A stretch of 64,000 bases of DNA from CAZKUN01 sp964555935 (GCA_964555935.1 CAZKUN010000008.1:19839-83838), one strand, 5' to 3'; shown: positions 46,583-55,173, numbered from the stretch's first letter. Made by a program: numbers and translations. Notes: a model not told the origin generated them from the sequence alone.

Positions 46583-47709
46583 TACCGGTCACCTCCCGGC
46601 TCATAGGCCAGCGGCAGTGGCTTGATCACGATATCGTCCACCCAGACCACCCCAATCGCGTCGTCCACGCGCGGGTAGATCGTCACCCCCGCAACGTTCG
46701 GCGCGAACTTGGTGACCAGCACCCGCTGCTCCCAGTCATCCGTCTTCCCGGTGACGTAGTGGTGTTCGCTCGCGTTGTTCGCGCCGTGCCAGCCGATGGG
46801 CACGTTGTGGCGGTTGCGCGGGAGCAGGTGGGTGTAGAAGTAGCCCACAAGGCCGTCCGTCTTCACCCACAGCGAGATCTCGTAGTATCTCCGAGGGTCG
46901 ATATCAGCCGTCTGCCAGATATGGCTCCCAGTGAACTCCTTCGCATCGAACCGAAACGATGCGCCCCCCGTCCGCGCTACATCCGTGTCGACCTGCCCCA
47001 GTTCGGGCTTCGGCCGAGGGGCCGGCCAGCCGGTCATCCCATCCTCGAACCCGCCGTTGACGAAGAGGGTCTCCGGCAAGTCGTCGTCGCTGAACCGCAG
47101 TCCTGCGTAGTCGGCATCATTCAGCGCGACTTGCCCGCCCAGAGGCACCTCGACGCCCGCCTCGGCGAATGAGAACTCATCGAACCACACCGTTCCCTCG
47201 CCCTCAATATGCAGGTAGAAGAACACCCGCGTCGCGCCGCCTGGGAGTTGCTTGATCCGCGCAGTGTACTCGGTCCAGTCCGTGTTCGGCGCGACCCCGA
47301 CATGCACCGCGTCGCTCAACCGCACCCAGCCCAGGGGGTCGTACATCTGGCCCTCCTTCGTGCCATGCGCCAGCGCGCGGACCTGGACGCTCCCCTTCAG
47401 ATCGGTTGTTTTAGCCCAGACGCGCAGCACGTACTCAATGCCCGTTTCTACGAGCGCCGGCCTGTCGAGAGACAGGGCCGAGACCGTGTCGTCGGCCAGC
47501 CCCTCAAGTCGGATCGACGCCGCGCCATGCTTCTTCACCTCGGTGTCGAACTCAATCCGCCCGGAGCCACCGGTGTTCCACACGTTATCTCGCCAGCCGC
47601 CACTCTCGTAGCTCTCGCAGTCCCAATAATGCCGAACGCCCTCGGGTAGCTTCGACTGAGCGTCCAAACACGCTCCGGATGCCAATACCGCCAGCAGTCC
47701 CAGAATCAT
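46582..47709 (-). CDS. Secreted protein with two CBM4/9-like carbohydrate-binding domains
   Basis: A 375-residue protein with signal sequence MILGLLAVLASGACLDAQS. Two beta-sandwich modules are visible: about residues 25-190 (WRDNVWNTGGSGRIEFDTEVKKH, VWFDEFSFAEAGVEVP) and about 205-370 (LFVNGGFEDGMTGWPAPRP, VWVDDIVIKP). Both end with the W-x-D-(D/E) motif of CBM4/9-like folds. No catalytic domain is present. It lies upstream of and overlaps the large glycosidase, so it may help that enzyme bind its substrate. The NGGFEDGMTGW motif is a strong indicator of this fold. Confidence 0.75.
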   Translation of the reverse strand: MILGLLAVLASGACLDAQSKLPEGVRHYWDCESYESGGWRDNVWNTGGSGRIEFDTEVKKHGAASIRLEGLADDTVSALSLDRPALVETGIEYVLRVWAKTTDLKGSVQVRALAHGTKEGQMYDPLGWVRLSDAVHVGVAPNTDWTEYTARIKQLPGGATRVFFYLHIEGEGTVWFDEFSFAEAGVEVPLGGQVALNDADYAGLRFSDDDLPETLFVNGGFEDGMTGWPAPRPKPELGQVDTDVARTGGASFRFDAKEFTGSHIWQTADIDPRRYYEISLWVKTDGLVGYFYTHLLPRNRHNVPIGWHGANNASEHHYVTGKTDDWEQRVLVTKFAPNVAGVTIYPRVDDAIGVVWVDDIVIKPLPLAYEPGGDR

Positions 47710-47839
47710 CTGCGCTTCGCCTCCGGTTGTCGTGGGCTATGATTGCGGGTTCGCGCGCGCGGACCGCAACACCTCGCGACAGGTGCCAAGGCCCCAAATG
47801 CCGAAGGTGTGCGCAACCTCCGTCAAATGGAGTGCTGCA

Positions 47840-48886
47840 ATGAACAGGCGGTCTTTCGTCACACGAGCGGGCGCCGTGGGCGGCGCCCTCGCCGTTTCCG
47901 GCGTTGCGGCGGCGCAGAACGAAGCCAACCAGATCTCCATGGACGTCGAGGTCCATCCGAGCTGGCTCACCTGGGTCACAGCCGCCAACGCCTGCCTGCG
48001 AGCGCTCGGGGTGGAGTGCGACAACATCGACGTCGCCGGCCACAGCGGCTACGCGTTCCACATGTGCATCACAGATGTCGTGGGCGTGGAGGGGCCGACG
48101 GTTCTGCCGTGGAGCGATCTGGATAGCCGGATCCGTCTCGCGGGCCGGTCTACCCTCAGCTACGCCGCCAGCCCATGGGCGTCCGATGAGGAGTACCGCG
48201 AGGCGGACCGACATGCCTTCGAACTCGCCAAGCGCGAGGTCGACGCGGGCCGGCCGTGCGTCCTATGGGGGATCCAGCCGCCCGAATTCGGCACGGTGAT
48301 CGGGTATGACGGCGACTACTACATCCACAAGTGGTCCGGCGCACCGAACACTCCACTCAAGCTCAAATACGACGAGACAACGAATCCCGGTGGGGCGTAC
48401 CTTCTCACTTTCCCAACCGCCTCCACGACGCCGCTCGTGACCGCTGACATGATGGCCCTGCGAAACGCGCTCGACTTCCTCAACCGTCCATCGTACGATG
48501 CGAGTCTGTCCTTCGGCTTGGCGGCGTACGATCCGTGGATCGCGGCTCTCAATGCGAAGCGCGCCCATGGTTTCGGCAACAACTACTGCGCGCAGTGTTT
48601 CAGCAATGGGAGGCAATACGCCCGCGATTTCATCACGCGCCTGGCGGAGCGTAACGAGCATGCCGCCGGTCCGCTGGACCGGACCGTCATCGCCTATGAG
48701 GAGTGCGCCGACGCGATGGGAATCGTCGCTCAGCTCTTCCCGTTCCCAGGCCCGGAGGAGGAGAACATCGAGGATCCCATCACGATAGACGACGCGTGCC
48801 GGGCACTGGCAATCGCCCGCGACGCCGAGATCGTGGCCGCCGATGCGATCCGCGAGGCCCTGGAGGTGGAGTGGCCGGGCGCCTAG
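47840..48886 (+). CDS. Tat-exported protein, possibly BtrH/C39-like fold
   Basis: A 348-residue protein. The start at 47840 (MNRRSFVTRAGAVGG) gives a twin-arginine signal and has GGAG eight bases upstream. CLRALGVECDNIDVAGHSGYAFHM (about 50-70) and later SFGLAAYDPWIAAL (about 215) resemble the BtrH N-terminal/papain-like C39-type group, where a Cys and His would be catalytic; here a Cys precedes LRALG. YYIHKWSGAP and NNYCAQCF are further landmarks. The call is weak. It is divergent from the CBM gene. Confidence 0.45.
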   Translation: MNRRSFVTRAGAVGGALAVSGVAAAQNEANQISMDVEVHPSWLTWVTAANACLRALGVECDNIDVAGHSGYAFHMCITDVVGVEGPTVLPWSDLDSRIRLAGRSTLSYAASPWASDEEYREADRHAFELAKREVDAGRPCVLWGIQPPEFGTVIGYDGDYYIHKWSGAPNTPLKLKYDETTNPGGAYLLTFPTASTTPLVTADMMALRNALDFLNRPSYDASLSFGLAAYDPWIAALNAKRAHGFGNNYCAQCFSNGRQYARDFITRLAERNEHAAGPLDRTVIAYEECADAMGIVAQLFPFPGPEEENIEDPITIDDACRALAIARDAEIVAADAIREALEVEWPGA

Positions 48887-48895
48887 TCCAACGCG

Positions 48896-48924
48896 TTGAC
48901 AATCGAGATATATCGATGCATAAT
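48896..48924 (+). promoter_or_regulatory. Sigma-70-type promoter of the HTH/RelE pair with overlapping palindrome
   Basis: TTGACA at 48896-48901, 17-base spacer, CATAAT at 48919-48924. Within the spacer TCGAGATATATCGA (48903-48916) is a near palindrome with one mismatched pair, a possible operator. Two ACGTGCA direct repeats (48943-48949, 48953-48959) spaced by one helix turn lie downstream. Confidence 0.75.
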
Positions 48925-48973
48925 AGATGATAGTGTGCTTTTACGTGCAATGACGTGCAGCATGGAGAGCGTG

Positions 48974-49243
48974 ATGGCTGAGATACTCACCAGCCGAGAA
49001 GTCGCGGAATACCTCAGAACAAGCCCCGACACCGTGAAACGGCTCGCGCGGGCCGGGCGACTTCCTGGGATCAAATTGGGCCGGGCCTGGCGCTTCCGCA
49101 AGGCCGATCTCGACGACCTGTTCGCCGAGCCCATGGTCGATCGCGCGTTGGCGGACGAGGCCGAAAAGCGTGTGACTGACACTGGTGACGGTGACTACGC
49201 CGACTGGGATGATGTAAAGAAGGACGCCGAAGGACCAGCGTGA
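48974..49243 (+). CDS. Excisionase-type HTH protein, likely antitoxin
   Basis: An 89-residue protein starting at 48974 (MAEILTSREVAEYL) with GGAG seven bases upstream. Residues 3-50 are a MerR-like/excisionase HTH: SREVAEYLRTSPDTVKRLARAG, then LPGIKLGRAWRFRKADLDD. The acidic tail (ADEAEKRVTDTGDGDYADWDD) is where an antitoxin would contact its toxin. The stop overlaps the RelE-type gene start (GTGA), so translation is coupled. Binding to the palindrome in its own promoter is inferred. Antitoxin identity rests on context. Confidence 0.75.
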   Translation: MAEILTSREVAEYLRTSPDTVKRLARAGRLPGIKLGRAWRFRKADLDDLFAEPMVDRALADEAEKRVTDTGDGDYADWDDVKKDAEGPA

Positions 49244-49515
49244 GCTATCGGATTCGGTTCCACCCGGCGGCGAGGAAGGAGTTTCTCGCCCTCGATCGGC
49301 AGATTCGGGATCGCATCTCCCCGCGTGTCAATGCCCTCGCCGATGCCCCCCGCCCACCCCACACAGAACGCCTGCGCGGCACGCTCAGAGGCCTGCGCAA
49401 GCTCCGGGTCGGCTCCTATCGCGTCGCCTACGCGGTGGACGACGACGCGCAGGTAGTGACGGTCACGGAGGTCGGGCACCGTCGCGACATCTGCCGGCGC
49501 GCGGCCCGACGCTGA
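49240..49515 (+). CDS. RelE/ParE-family toxin
   Basis: A 91-residue protein starting at a GTG overlapping the antitoxin stop. YRIRFHPAARKEFLALDRQIRDRI and LRKLRVGSYRVAYAVDDDAQVVTVTEVGHRRDIC match the RelE/ParE fold, including the R-x-G-x-Y-R core and the C-terminal G-H-R-x-x-I/V-Y-like end. RelE toxins cut mRNA at the ribosome; ParE toxins act on gyrase, and the two cannot be told apart here. Its size fits the family. Confidence 0.85.
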   Translation: MSYRIRFHPAARKEFLALDRQIRDRISPRVNALADAPRPPHTERLRGTLRGLRKLRVGSYRVAYAVDDDAQVVTVTEVGHRRDICRRAARR

Positions 49516-49532
49516 CGCGATCCGGCCTGCGC

Positions 49533-49796
49533 CTAGGGCGTCCCCTCAGCGTCCAGCCTGAACATCTTCTCCGCGGCGGTCTGGGCTTCGCTGACGTTGC
49601 GATACTGCGCTTCCTCGGCCCTCACGCGGTCGGGAGCCAGAATCACGTGCCAGTGACCGTGCTCGTCATGTACCACGCCGAACGACTCATCGGGCTCGAC
49701 CGCCTGGCCCGCGTACTGCTCGATGTAGGCTTCCTCGGCGCCGTCGTAGAAATCGAAACCGCTCCACAGAATGATACCTTCCGCACGATCGCTCAC
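49533..49796 (-). CDS. Small hypothetical protein
   Basis: An 87-residue protein. The GTG at 49796 (MSDRAEGIILWSGFDFYDGAEEAY) is chosen because GGAGGAG lies seven bases upstream; a TTG eleven codons further up is less likely. The sequence is acidic and partly repetitive (YIEQYAGQAVEPDESFGVVHDEHGHWHVI). No family was recognised. It is convergent with the toxin gene and faces away from ffh. Confidence 0.5.
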   Translation of the reverse strand: MSDRAEGIILWSGFDFYDGAEEAYIEQYAGQAVEPDESFGVVHDEHGHWHVILAPDRVRAEEAQYRNVSEAQTAAEKMFRLDAEGTP

Positions 49797-49940
49797 GGGC
49801 AAACTCCTCCATGCTTTACTGGTGGTCAATTAGCACCAACGGGCCATGACACCTCCTTCGCTTTGGGCCCGCCGGTCTGGTTGGAGTAACACCCCCATTA
49901 GCGTCGCGATTCCCGGCGCCAGAACCTTCCTACGGCGTTG

Positions 49941-49970
49941 TTGACAAGTGCCACGCAGGCAGCGTATAGT
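49941..49970 (+). promoter_or_regulatory. Sigma-70-type promoter upstream of ffh
   Basis: TTGACA at 49941-49946, 18-base spacer, TATAGT at 49965-49970. It lies about 105 bases before the ffh start and is the best match for the promoter of the whole ffh-to-rnhB block. Confidence 0.7.
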
Positions 49971-50073
49971 TGGTGCCCTCTCGCGGCGGCATGCCTGTTA
50001 CCGGGGCCGGTGCGGGTTTTGTCGTTTGCGGCGGCGACGCCGTCGCCGGATGGTGCGCGTCTTGGGGCAGACG

Positions 50074-51411
50074 ATGTTTGAGAACCTAACAGACAACCTA
50101 AAGAACGCCTTCAAGCGTCTCGGGAGCAAGGGCAAGGTCACCGAGAAAGATCTCCGTACGGCCCTCAAGGAGATCCGCACGGCCCTGCTCGAAGCTGACG
50201 TCAACTATGGCGTCGTGAAGTCGTTCGCCAAGACTGTTCAGGACAAGGCCATCGGCGCCAACGTCCTGAAGGGGCTGAACCCGGCTCAGCAGGTCCTGAA
50301 GATCACGCACGATGAGCTCGTGCATCTGCTGGGCGACGCGGCTGTCCCGATCAAGCTGGCCAAGGTACGGCCCACAATCGTCATGCTCTGCGGCCTGCAG
50401 GGCTCTGGTAAGACGACGACGGCCGGCAAGCTGGCTCATCGGGCGGCTCGCGAGGGCATGAAGCCGATGCTCGCCGCGACCGACATCTACCGGCCGGCGG
50501 CGATCCAGCAATTGCAGGTCGTCGGAGAGCAAGTTGGGGTCGAGGTTTTCACCATGGGTGAGAACGACCCCGTGGACATCGCCAAAGCCGCCGTAGCGCA
50601 CGCGCGGTCGACAGCGGTTGACCTGGTAATCATCGATACAGCGGGTCGCCTCCACATCGACGGTGAGATGATGGAGGAGGTCCAGAACATCGAGTCGTCG
50701 TTCGACGAGGTTGAGACGCTGCTCGTCGTCGACTCGATGACGGGCCAAGATGCCGTCAACGTGGCCGAGTCATTCTCGACCACGCTCGAACTCGATGGCG
50801 TCGTGCTGACAAAACTCGACAGCGATGCCCATGGCGGCGCGGCGCTCAGCGTTCGCGAGGTCACGGGCAAACCGATCAAGTTCGTCGGCACCAGCGAGCA
50901 TATGGACGGGCTGGATGTCTTCCACCCCGACCGTATGGCGCAGCGAATTCTCGGCCAGGGCGACGTGCTCACCCTGATCGAAAAAGCTCAGGCCGTCGTC
51001 GATCAGGACGAGGCCGTTGAGATGCAGCGGAAGCTGCTCGAGGACGATTTCGACCTTGAGGACTTCCAGAAGCATCTCCGCAACGTCCGGAAGATGGGCC
51101 CCGTGAGTCAGTTGATGAAGATGATCCCGGGAGCCGATCAGATGGAGGGGATGATCCCCGACGAGGAAGAGGGCGAAGCGGAGCTGGACCTCGTCGACTC
51201 GGTGATCTGCTCCATGACGCAGGGCGAGCGCGCCGATCCGAGCGTGCTGAACGGTAGCCGCCGACGCCGCGTCGCGCGCGGGAGCGGCCGCACCGTACAG
51301 GAAGTCAACATCGTCATCAAGCAGTGGAAAGAACTGCGTGAGATGATGAAGGGCATGAGCAAAGGTCAGCCGTTGCAGATGGGAAACATGCAAATCGGCC
51401 GCCGCGAATAG
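50074..51411 (+). CDS. ffh: Signal recognition particle protein Ffh
   Basis: A 445-residue GTPase, the usual length. The start at 50074 (MFENLTDNLKNAFKRLGSKG) matches the family; GGGG lies about eight bases upstream. N and G domains run to about residue 295: GLQGSGKTTTAGKLAHRAA (about 105), DTAGRLHIDG (about 190), TKLDSDAHGGAALS (about 250). The M domain follows with KMGPVSQLMKMIPGADQMEG. The protein binds the SRP RNA and signal sequences as they leave the ribosome and delivers them to FtsY at the membrane. It heads the block through rpsP, khpA, ylqD, rimM, trmD, rplS and lepB. The SRP RNA gene is not in the window. Confidence 0.97.
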   Translation: MFENLTDNLKNAFKRLGSKGKVTEKDLRTALKEIRTALLEADVNYGVVKSFAKTVQDKAIGANVLKGLNPAQQVLKITHDELVHLLGDAAVPIKLAKVRPTIVMLCGLQGSGKTTTAGKLAHRAAREGMKPMLAATDIYRPAAIQQLQVVGEQVGVEVFTMGENDPVDIAKAAVAHARSTAVDLVIIDTAGRLHIDGEMMEEVQNIESSFDEVETLLVVDSMTGQDAVNVAESFSTTLELDGVVLTKLDSDAHGGAALSVREVTGKPIKFVGTSEHMDGLDVFHPDRMAQRILGQGDVLTLIEKAQAVVDQDEAVEMQRKLLEDDFDLEDFQKHLRNVRKMGPVSQLMKMIPGADQMEGMIPDEEEGEAELDLVDSVICSMTQGERADPSVLNGSRRRRVARGSGRTVQEVNIVIKQWKELREMMKGMSKGQPLQMGNMQIGRRE

Positions 51412-51473
51412 CGGCGAGCAGACACCGTAGTGGGCCAATGGCCCGGTTCGAGGACTGAAGGGAGATCAGGAGC

Positions 51474-51809
51474 TTGGCTACACGTATCCGACTGAAGAGG
51501 GTGGGGGCAAAGAAACAGCCTCACTACCGAATCGTTGTCATGAGCAGCAGCAAGCCGCGCGATGGCGCCGCGATCGAGGAGCTTGGCCACTACGATCCGC
51601 GGGCTGAAGACCCGACCCCGGTCTTCACCAACCCGGACCGCGCGCTGCACTGGCTGATGACAGGCGCCCAGCCGAGCGACACCGCAAAGTCGCTCCTGCG
51701 TAAAGCCGGCATCTGGGCCACGTTTGCCGAGGCGCGCGACAAGCACCCGAACGCTGTGGCGCGGCGAGCCGCGGCTGCGGCAGCCACACCAGCCGCCGCG
51801 GAAGAATAG
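51474..51809 (+). CDS. rpsP: 30S ribosomal protein S16
   Basis: A 111-residue protein starting at TTG (51474), where GGGAG lies nine bases upstream. ATRIRLKRVGAKKQPHYRIVV and the IEELGHYDPRAEDP core are diagnostic. It binds 16S rRNA early in 30S assembly. The C-terminus carries an Ala/Pro-rich tail (AAAAAATPAAAEE) that makes it about 25 residues longer than common S16. A rare TTG start is used; the site is 62 bases after ffh and 88 bases before khpA. Confidence 0.96.
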   Translation: MATRIRLKRVGAKKQPHYRIVVMSSSKPRDGAAIEELGHYDPRAEDPTPVFTNPDRALHWLMTGAQPSDTAKSLLRKAGIWATFAEARDKHPNAVARRAAAAAATPAAAEE

Positions 51810-51897
51810 CGCAGCGCGAGGCGTGCTGACCGTGGAAGCCGCATCGGAGCCCCGCGTGGGTCTTCGACCGGATTCTTGAACGGGAGGACCGATCACC

Positions 51898-52128
51898 ATG
51901 CAGGAACTGATCGAGTACCTGGTACGCGAGTTGGTGGATGACCCAGACAGCGCTCGAGTGGAGTCTGTGGAAGAGGACGGCTACACCGTTTACCAGGTGC
52001 ATGTCGACCCCTCCGACCTGGGCAAGGTGATCGGCCGTCGGGGCCGCATCGCCAACGCCTTGCGCGTCATCACCAAGGCCACCGGGCTGAAGAACAAGCA
52101 GCGGGGCACCGTCGAGATCATCTCGTAG
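51898..52128 (+). CDS. khpA: KH-domain RNA-binding protein KhpA
   Basis: A 76-residue single KH-domain protein with GGGAGGA upstream of the ATG. The VIGRRGRIANALRVITKA segment (about 42-60) is the GxxG-containing RNA-binding loop. Such proteins bind many RNAs and help cell division or ribosome-related control, and sit in this gene order in many bacteria. Start and length match the family exactly. Confidence 0.93.
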   Translation: MQELIEYLVRELVDDPDSARVESVEEDGYTVYQVHVDPSDLGKVIGRRGRIANALRVITKATGLKNKQRGTVEIIS

Positions 52129-52243
52129 GCGTCCCAGCCGGCGTTCGAACGAAAGCGCGGGATCCGGACACGACCCGCGAGAAACCAACGCCATCGGCCC
52201 TGATCCATCGCGGGGCCTGGCGCGCGGAGAGGCGAATTCCGTC

Positions 52244-52777
52244 ATGCCATCGGTAAGTATCCGACGAAACATCCTGCTGCGTGCGGTCGTCACTGACAGG
52301 CTCAAAGAAGAGGTCTCCCAAGAGTTCCAGGAAGCCGCCGATCAGATCGCTCAGAGGCTCGAAGAACTCGACACCGCGGGCCGCCGCTACATCACTGACC
52401 TCCAGCGAACCGACCTCCAGCGCGCGATGGCACTGCGCCAGCAGGTCGAGCAAGAGAAGCAGCGCCAGGAGCAGGTCCGCGAGAACCTCCTGCAGCGCAA
52501 GCAAGAGGTCGAAGGCTGGACCGCGGGCGAGGAAGTGGTCCGAGGCACGATCGAAGGCAACGTTGAGGTCAGCGTCGGCGACAACCTCGCCGTCCTTCTG
52601 GGCGGAACCGAGATGGTTGTCGAGGATGATGTCGTCAAGGAGATCCGGGAGCTAGACCCAGATGACCTGCGCAACGCCGTCCGAATCGCCCTCGCCGAGC
52701 AAGCGCAAGCCGCAGAGGGCCAGCAGCAGCAACAGCAGCCCCCAGGCGGAGTCCTCGGGTCAATCGAAACCCCGTAA
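52244..52777 (+). CDS. ylqD: YlqD family protein
   Basis: A 177-residue protein of the YlqD family. Residues about 1-100 are a coiled coil (LKEEVSQEFQEAADQIAQRLEEL, RQQVEQEKQRQEQVRENLLQR), followed by a beta-domain at about 100-145 (GTIEGNVEVSVGDNLAVLLGG, EMVVEDDVVKEI) and a Gln/Pro-rich tail (EGQQQQQQPPGG). Function is unknown; the family sits between khpA and rimM in several phyla. Its last 116 bases overlap the reading frame of rimM if rimM starts at 52662. Confidence 0.85.
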   Translation: MPSVSIRRNILLRAVVTDRLKEEVSQEFQEAADQIAQRLEELDTAGRRYITDLQRTDLQRAMALRQQVEQEKQRQEQVRENLLQRKQEVEGWTAGEEVVRGTIEGNVEVSVGDNLAVLLGGTEMVVEDDVVKEIRELDPDDLRNAVRIALAEQAQAAEGQQQQQQPPGGVLGSIETP

Positions 52778-53315
52778 CCGCCGGGGCAAGGACCAGAAAC
52801 AGACCCAAGCGCCCGACGGGTGGGTGGTCATCGGCGTGATCGTCGGCGCCCACGGCGTCCGAGGCGATGTTCGGGTCTCTTCTGAGTCAGATGTCGCGGG
52901 TCGGCTGACCAAACTGAAAAGCATCACCCTCGCGCTCCCCAACGGTGAGACGAGCGAGCACGCTGTAACCGGGAGCCGTCCTCATTCCGGCAAGGCGGTC
53001 GAGCTGATGTCCCTTTCTGGGTGCCAAAACCGCGAAGAAGCCCAGGCGTTGACCGGGTCGCTTCTCGTGGTGAGGGAGGAGGACTCTCCCCCGCTCCCAG
53101 GGGGCGAGTATTACGAGTGGCAGCTCATCGGCCTGCAGGTCTACACGACCGACGGCCGGGACTTGGGCAAGTTGGTCGAGGTGCTCCGAACCGGCGCGAA
53201 CGACGTCTACGTGACCGACGAAGCGCTCGTGCCGGCGATCTCCGAAGTCATTCGCGAGATCGACCTGGATGGGGGCAAGATGGTCATTGAGCCGATCCCG
53301 GGCCTGTTGGAGTAG
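52662..53315 (+). CDS. rimM: Ribosome maturation factor RimM
   Basis: The conserved protein begins WVVIGVIVGAHGVRGDVRV at about 52821 and runs through VVREEDSPPLPGGEYYEWQLIGLQV and the PRC-barrel end GGKMVIEPIPGLLE. RimM binds S19 and the 30S head during assembly. Two starts fit: ATG at 52662, with GGGAG ten bases upstream, giving 217 residues with a Ser/Lys/Gln-rich lead of about 53; or GTG at 52824 with no clear ribosome site, giving about 163 residues, the usual length. With the first, the gene overlaps ylqD by 116 bases. Other starts are not available in frame. trmD follows five bases on. Confidence 0.9.
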   Translation: MTCATPSESPSPSKRKPQRASSSNSSPQAESSGQSKPRNRRGKDQKQTQAPDGWVVIGVIVGAHGVRGDVRVSSESDVAGRLTKLKSITLALPNGETSEHAVTGSRPHSGKAVELMSLSGCQNREEAQALTGSLLVVREEDSPPLPGGEYYEWQLIGLQVYTTDGRDLGKLVEVLRTGANDVYVTDEALVPAISEVIREIDLDGGKMVIEPIPGLLE

Positions 53316-53319
53316 GCGC

Positions 53320-54072
53320 ATGAGGATCGACATCGTTACCATCTTCCCCGAGCCCATCGCGACGATGCTCGGTCATAGCATCATCGGACGAGCCCGGGAA
53401 CGCGGTCACATCGAGGTCAACGTTCACGACCTCAGAGACTGGACAACTGACAAGCATCGCAGCACTGACGACTACCCCTTCGGCGGCGGGCCGGGGATGG
53501 TCATGAAGCCCGAGCCGGTCGGTGCCGCGATTGATGCGCTGAAGACGGAATCGGGGACGAAACGCACTATCTTCCCCACCCCGCAAGGGACGCCGCTCAC
53601 GCACGCGCTCGTTGAGGAGCTGGCGGCCGAGGACGGACTGATCGTCGTCTGCGGCCACTACGAGGGCCTGGATGAACGGGCCCGCAAAGCCGTGATCACG
53701 GACGAAATATCGGTCGGCGACTACATTCTGACCGGTGGCGAGCTACCGGCGCTGATCATTACAGACGCTGTCGCGAGGCTTCAGCCCGACGTGTTGGGCT
53801 CCCTCGCATCTGCCGATGAAGAGTCGTTTGCCGACGGGCTGCTGGAGCACCCGCATTACACGCGCCCCCGAGAGTTTCGCGGGATGGGTGTCCCGGATGT
53901 GCTCCTCAGCGGCCATCACGAAGAGATCCGCAAGTGGAAACGTCGCGAATCGCTGCGGCGCACGTGGGAACGTCGTCGAGACCTTCTTCAGCAGGCGGAC
54001 CTGGACGAGGACGACATCGCCTTCTTGAAGGAACTCGAGGCCACGGCCTCCGACACCACCGGTGATACCTGA
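53320..54072 (+). CDS. trmD: tRNA (guanine-N1-)-methyltransferase TrmD
   Basis: A 250-residue SPOUT enzyme. The start at 53320 (MRIDIVTIFPEPIATML) follows rimM by four bases with GGAG upstream. GGGPGMVMKPEPV (about 55) and GHYEGLDERARKAVITDEISVGDYILTGG (about 110-140) form the trefoil-knot AdoMet site and the catalytic Asp region. It methylates G37 of tRNAs with a G36-G37 context and prevents frameshifting. C-terminal helical part (RRESLRRTWERRRDLLQQA) contacts tRNA. Confidence 0.97.
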   Translation: MRIDIVTIFPEPIATMLGHSIIGRARERGHIEVNVHDLRDWTTDKHRSTDDYPFGGGPGMVMKPEPVGAAIDALKTESGTKRTIFPTPQGTPLTHALVEELAAEDGLIVVCGHYEGLDERARKAVITDEISVGDYILTGGELPALIITDAVARLQPDVLGSLASADEESFADGLLEHPHYTRPREFRGMGVPDVLLSGHHEEIRKWKRRESLRRTWERRRDLLQQADLDEDDIAFLKELEATASDTTGDT

Positions 54073-54090
54073 GTTCGAGAGGAACAAGCC

Positions 54091-54465
54091 ATGCACGAGC
54101 TAATCCGTGAAATCCAGCAAGAACATCTCAAGGACGACGTCCCGGACTTCAAGCCCGGCGACAGCGTGCGCGTTCACGTGCGCCTCGTCGATGAGGTCAA
54201 GACCAAGGGCGACAAGGCTTCTCGAATCCAGGCTTTTGAGGGCGTGTGTATCGCTCGCACTGGCGGCGGGATCGACGAGGCGTTCACCGTCCGGCGCGCA
54301 ACGGGGCAAGTCGCCGTCGAGCGCACCTTCATGATCCACTCGCCGAACGTCGATCACATCGAGATCACGCGCCGCGGCCGCGTCCGCAAGTCGAAGCTGT
54401 ATTACCTGCGTGACCGCGTTGGGAAACGCGCTCGCGTCAAGGCCGCGCATCATAGCAGGGCCTAA
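54091..54465 (+). CDS. rplS: 50S ribosomal protein L19
   Basis: A 124-residue protein with AGAGGAA before the ATG. DFKPGDSVRVHVRLVDEVKTK, IQAFEGVCIARTGGG, and ERTFMIHSPNVDHIEITRRG then VRKSKLYYLRDRVGKRARV are the family core. It sits at the subunit interface near the 16S/23S contact. It ends 12 bases before the first signal peptidase gene, which continues the operon. Confidence 0.97.
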   Translation: MHELIREIQQEHLKDDVPDFKPGDSVRVHVRLVDEVKTKGDKASRIQAFEGVCIARTGGGIDEAFTVRRATGQVAVERTFMIHSPNVDHIEITRRGRVRKSKLYYLRDRVGKRARVKAAHHSRA

Positions 54466-54477
54466 AGGGGGCCGCTC

Positions 54478-55173
54478 GTGCCTTCATTCGAGCGCCCGTG
54501 GCACATCGTCGCGTTTATCGGGGCTGTTGTCGTTGTCAGAGTCTTCGTTCCGCGAGTGCCTGGCCTGGGACGCGCCCGCGCCACGCTCCTGGAACTCGAC
54601 GACAGCCTCCTGATCGCGCTGCTGTTGGTGTTCTGCCTGGTGCGCCCGTTCATGCTCCAGGCGTTCTACATCCCAAGCGGCTCAATGTCCCCCACGTTGC
54701 AGGTGGACGACCGGATCATCGTGCTGAAGTTCTGGTACCAGTTCGCCGAGCCCAAGGCCGGCGACATTGTTGTCTTCCGGGCCCCCACACCAGCGTTCTA
54801 TGGCAATCCACGAGACAACCCGGACCTCGATGAGCAGAAGGACTTTATCAAGCGCCTCGTGGGCCAACCCGGCGACCGCCTGTCTGTTCACGATCTGACG
54901 CTCCACCGCAACGGCGACGCGCTCGACGAGCAGTACCTCGACACGCCCCCATGGACCGTGTGGCCCAATGATCCGGACCGGGCTGTTGAGGTCCCGCCCC
55001 GGCAGTACGTGGTGATGGGCGACAACCGCAACAACAGCAACGACAGCACGAAGTGGATCTACTACACCGAGGGACAGGGCGAGATCAACGCGCCCTTCGT
55101 CGACCGCAAAGCCATCCTCGGCAAGGCCTGGATGGTGTTCTTTCCGTTGAACCGCATCCGCATCCTGAACTAG
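54478..55173 (+). CDS. lepB: Signal peptidase I, copy 1
   Basis: A 231-residue membrane peptidase starting at a GTG with GGGGG upstream. Hydrophobic spans lie near residues 8-27 and 40-60. YIPSGSMSPTLQVDDRI has the catalytic Ser (about 67) and KDFIKRLVGQPGDR the general-base Lys (about 122); VVMGDNRNNSNDS is box E. It cuts signal peptides from exported proteins on the outer membrane face. It follows rplS and is the first of three tandem copies; copies 2 and 3 are closer to each other than to this one. A palindromic repeat copy begins 17 bases after it. Confidence 0.93.
   Translation: MPSFERPWHIVAFIGAVVVVRVFVPRVPGLGRARATLLELDDSLLIALLLVFCLVRPFMLQAFYIPSGSMSPTLQVDDRIIVLKFWYQFAEPKAGDIVVFRAPTPAFYGNPRDNPDLDEQKDFIKRLVGQPGDRLSVHDLTLHRNGDALDEQYLDTPPWTVWPNDPDRAVEVPPRQYVVMGDNRNNSNDSTKWIYYTEGQGEINAPFVDRKAILGKAWMVFFPLNRIRILN

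Noticed and set aside
51430..51470. Possible tRNA-like GGTTCGAGG segment before rpsP
   Set aside because: No cloverleaf or anticodon arm can be built; it is just the rpsP leader.
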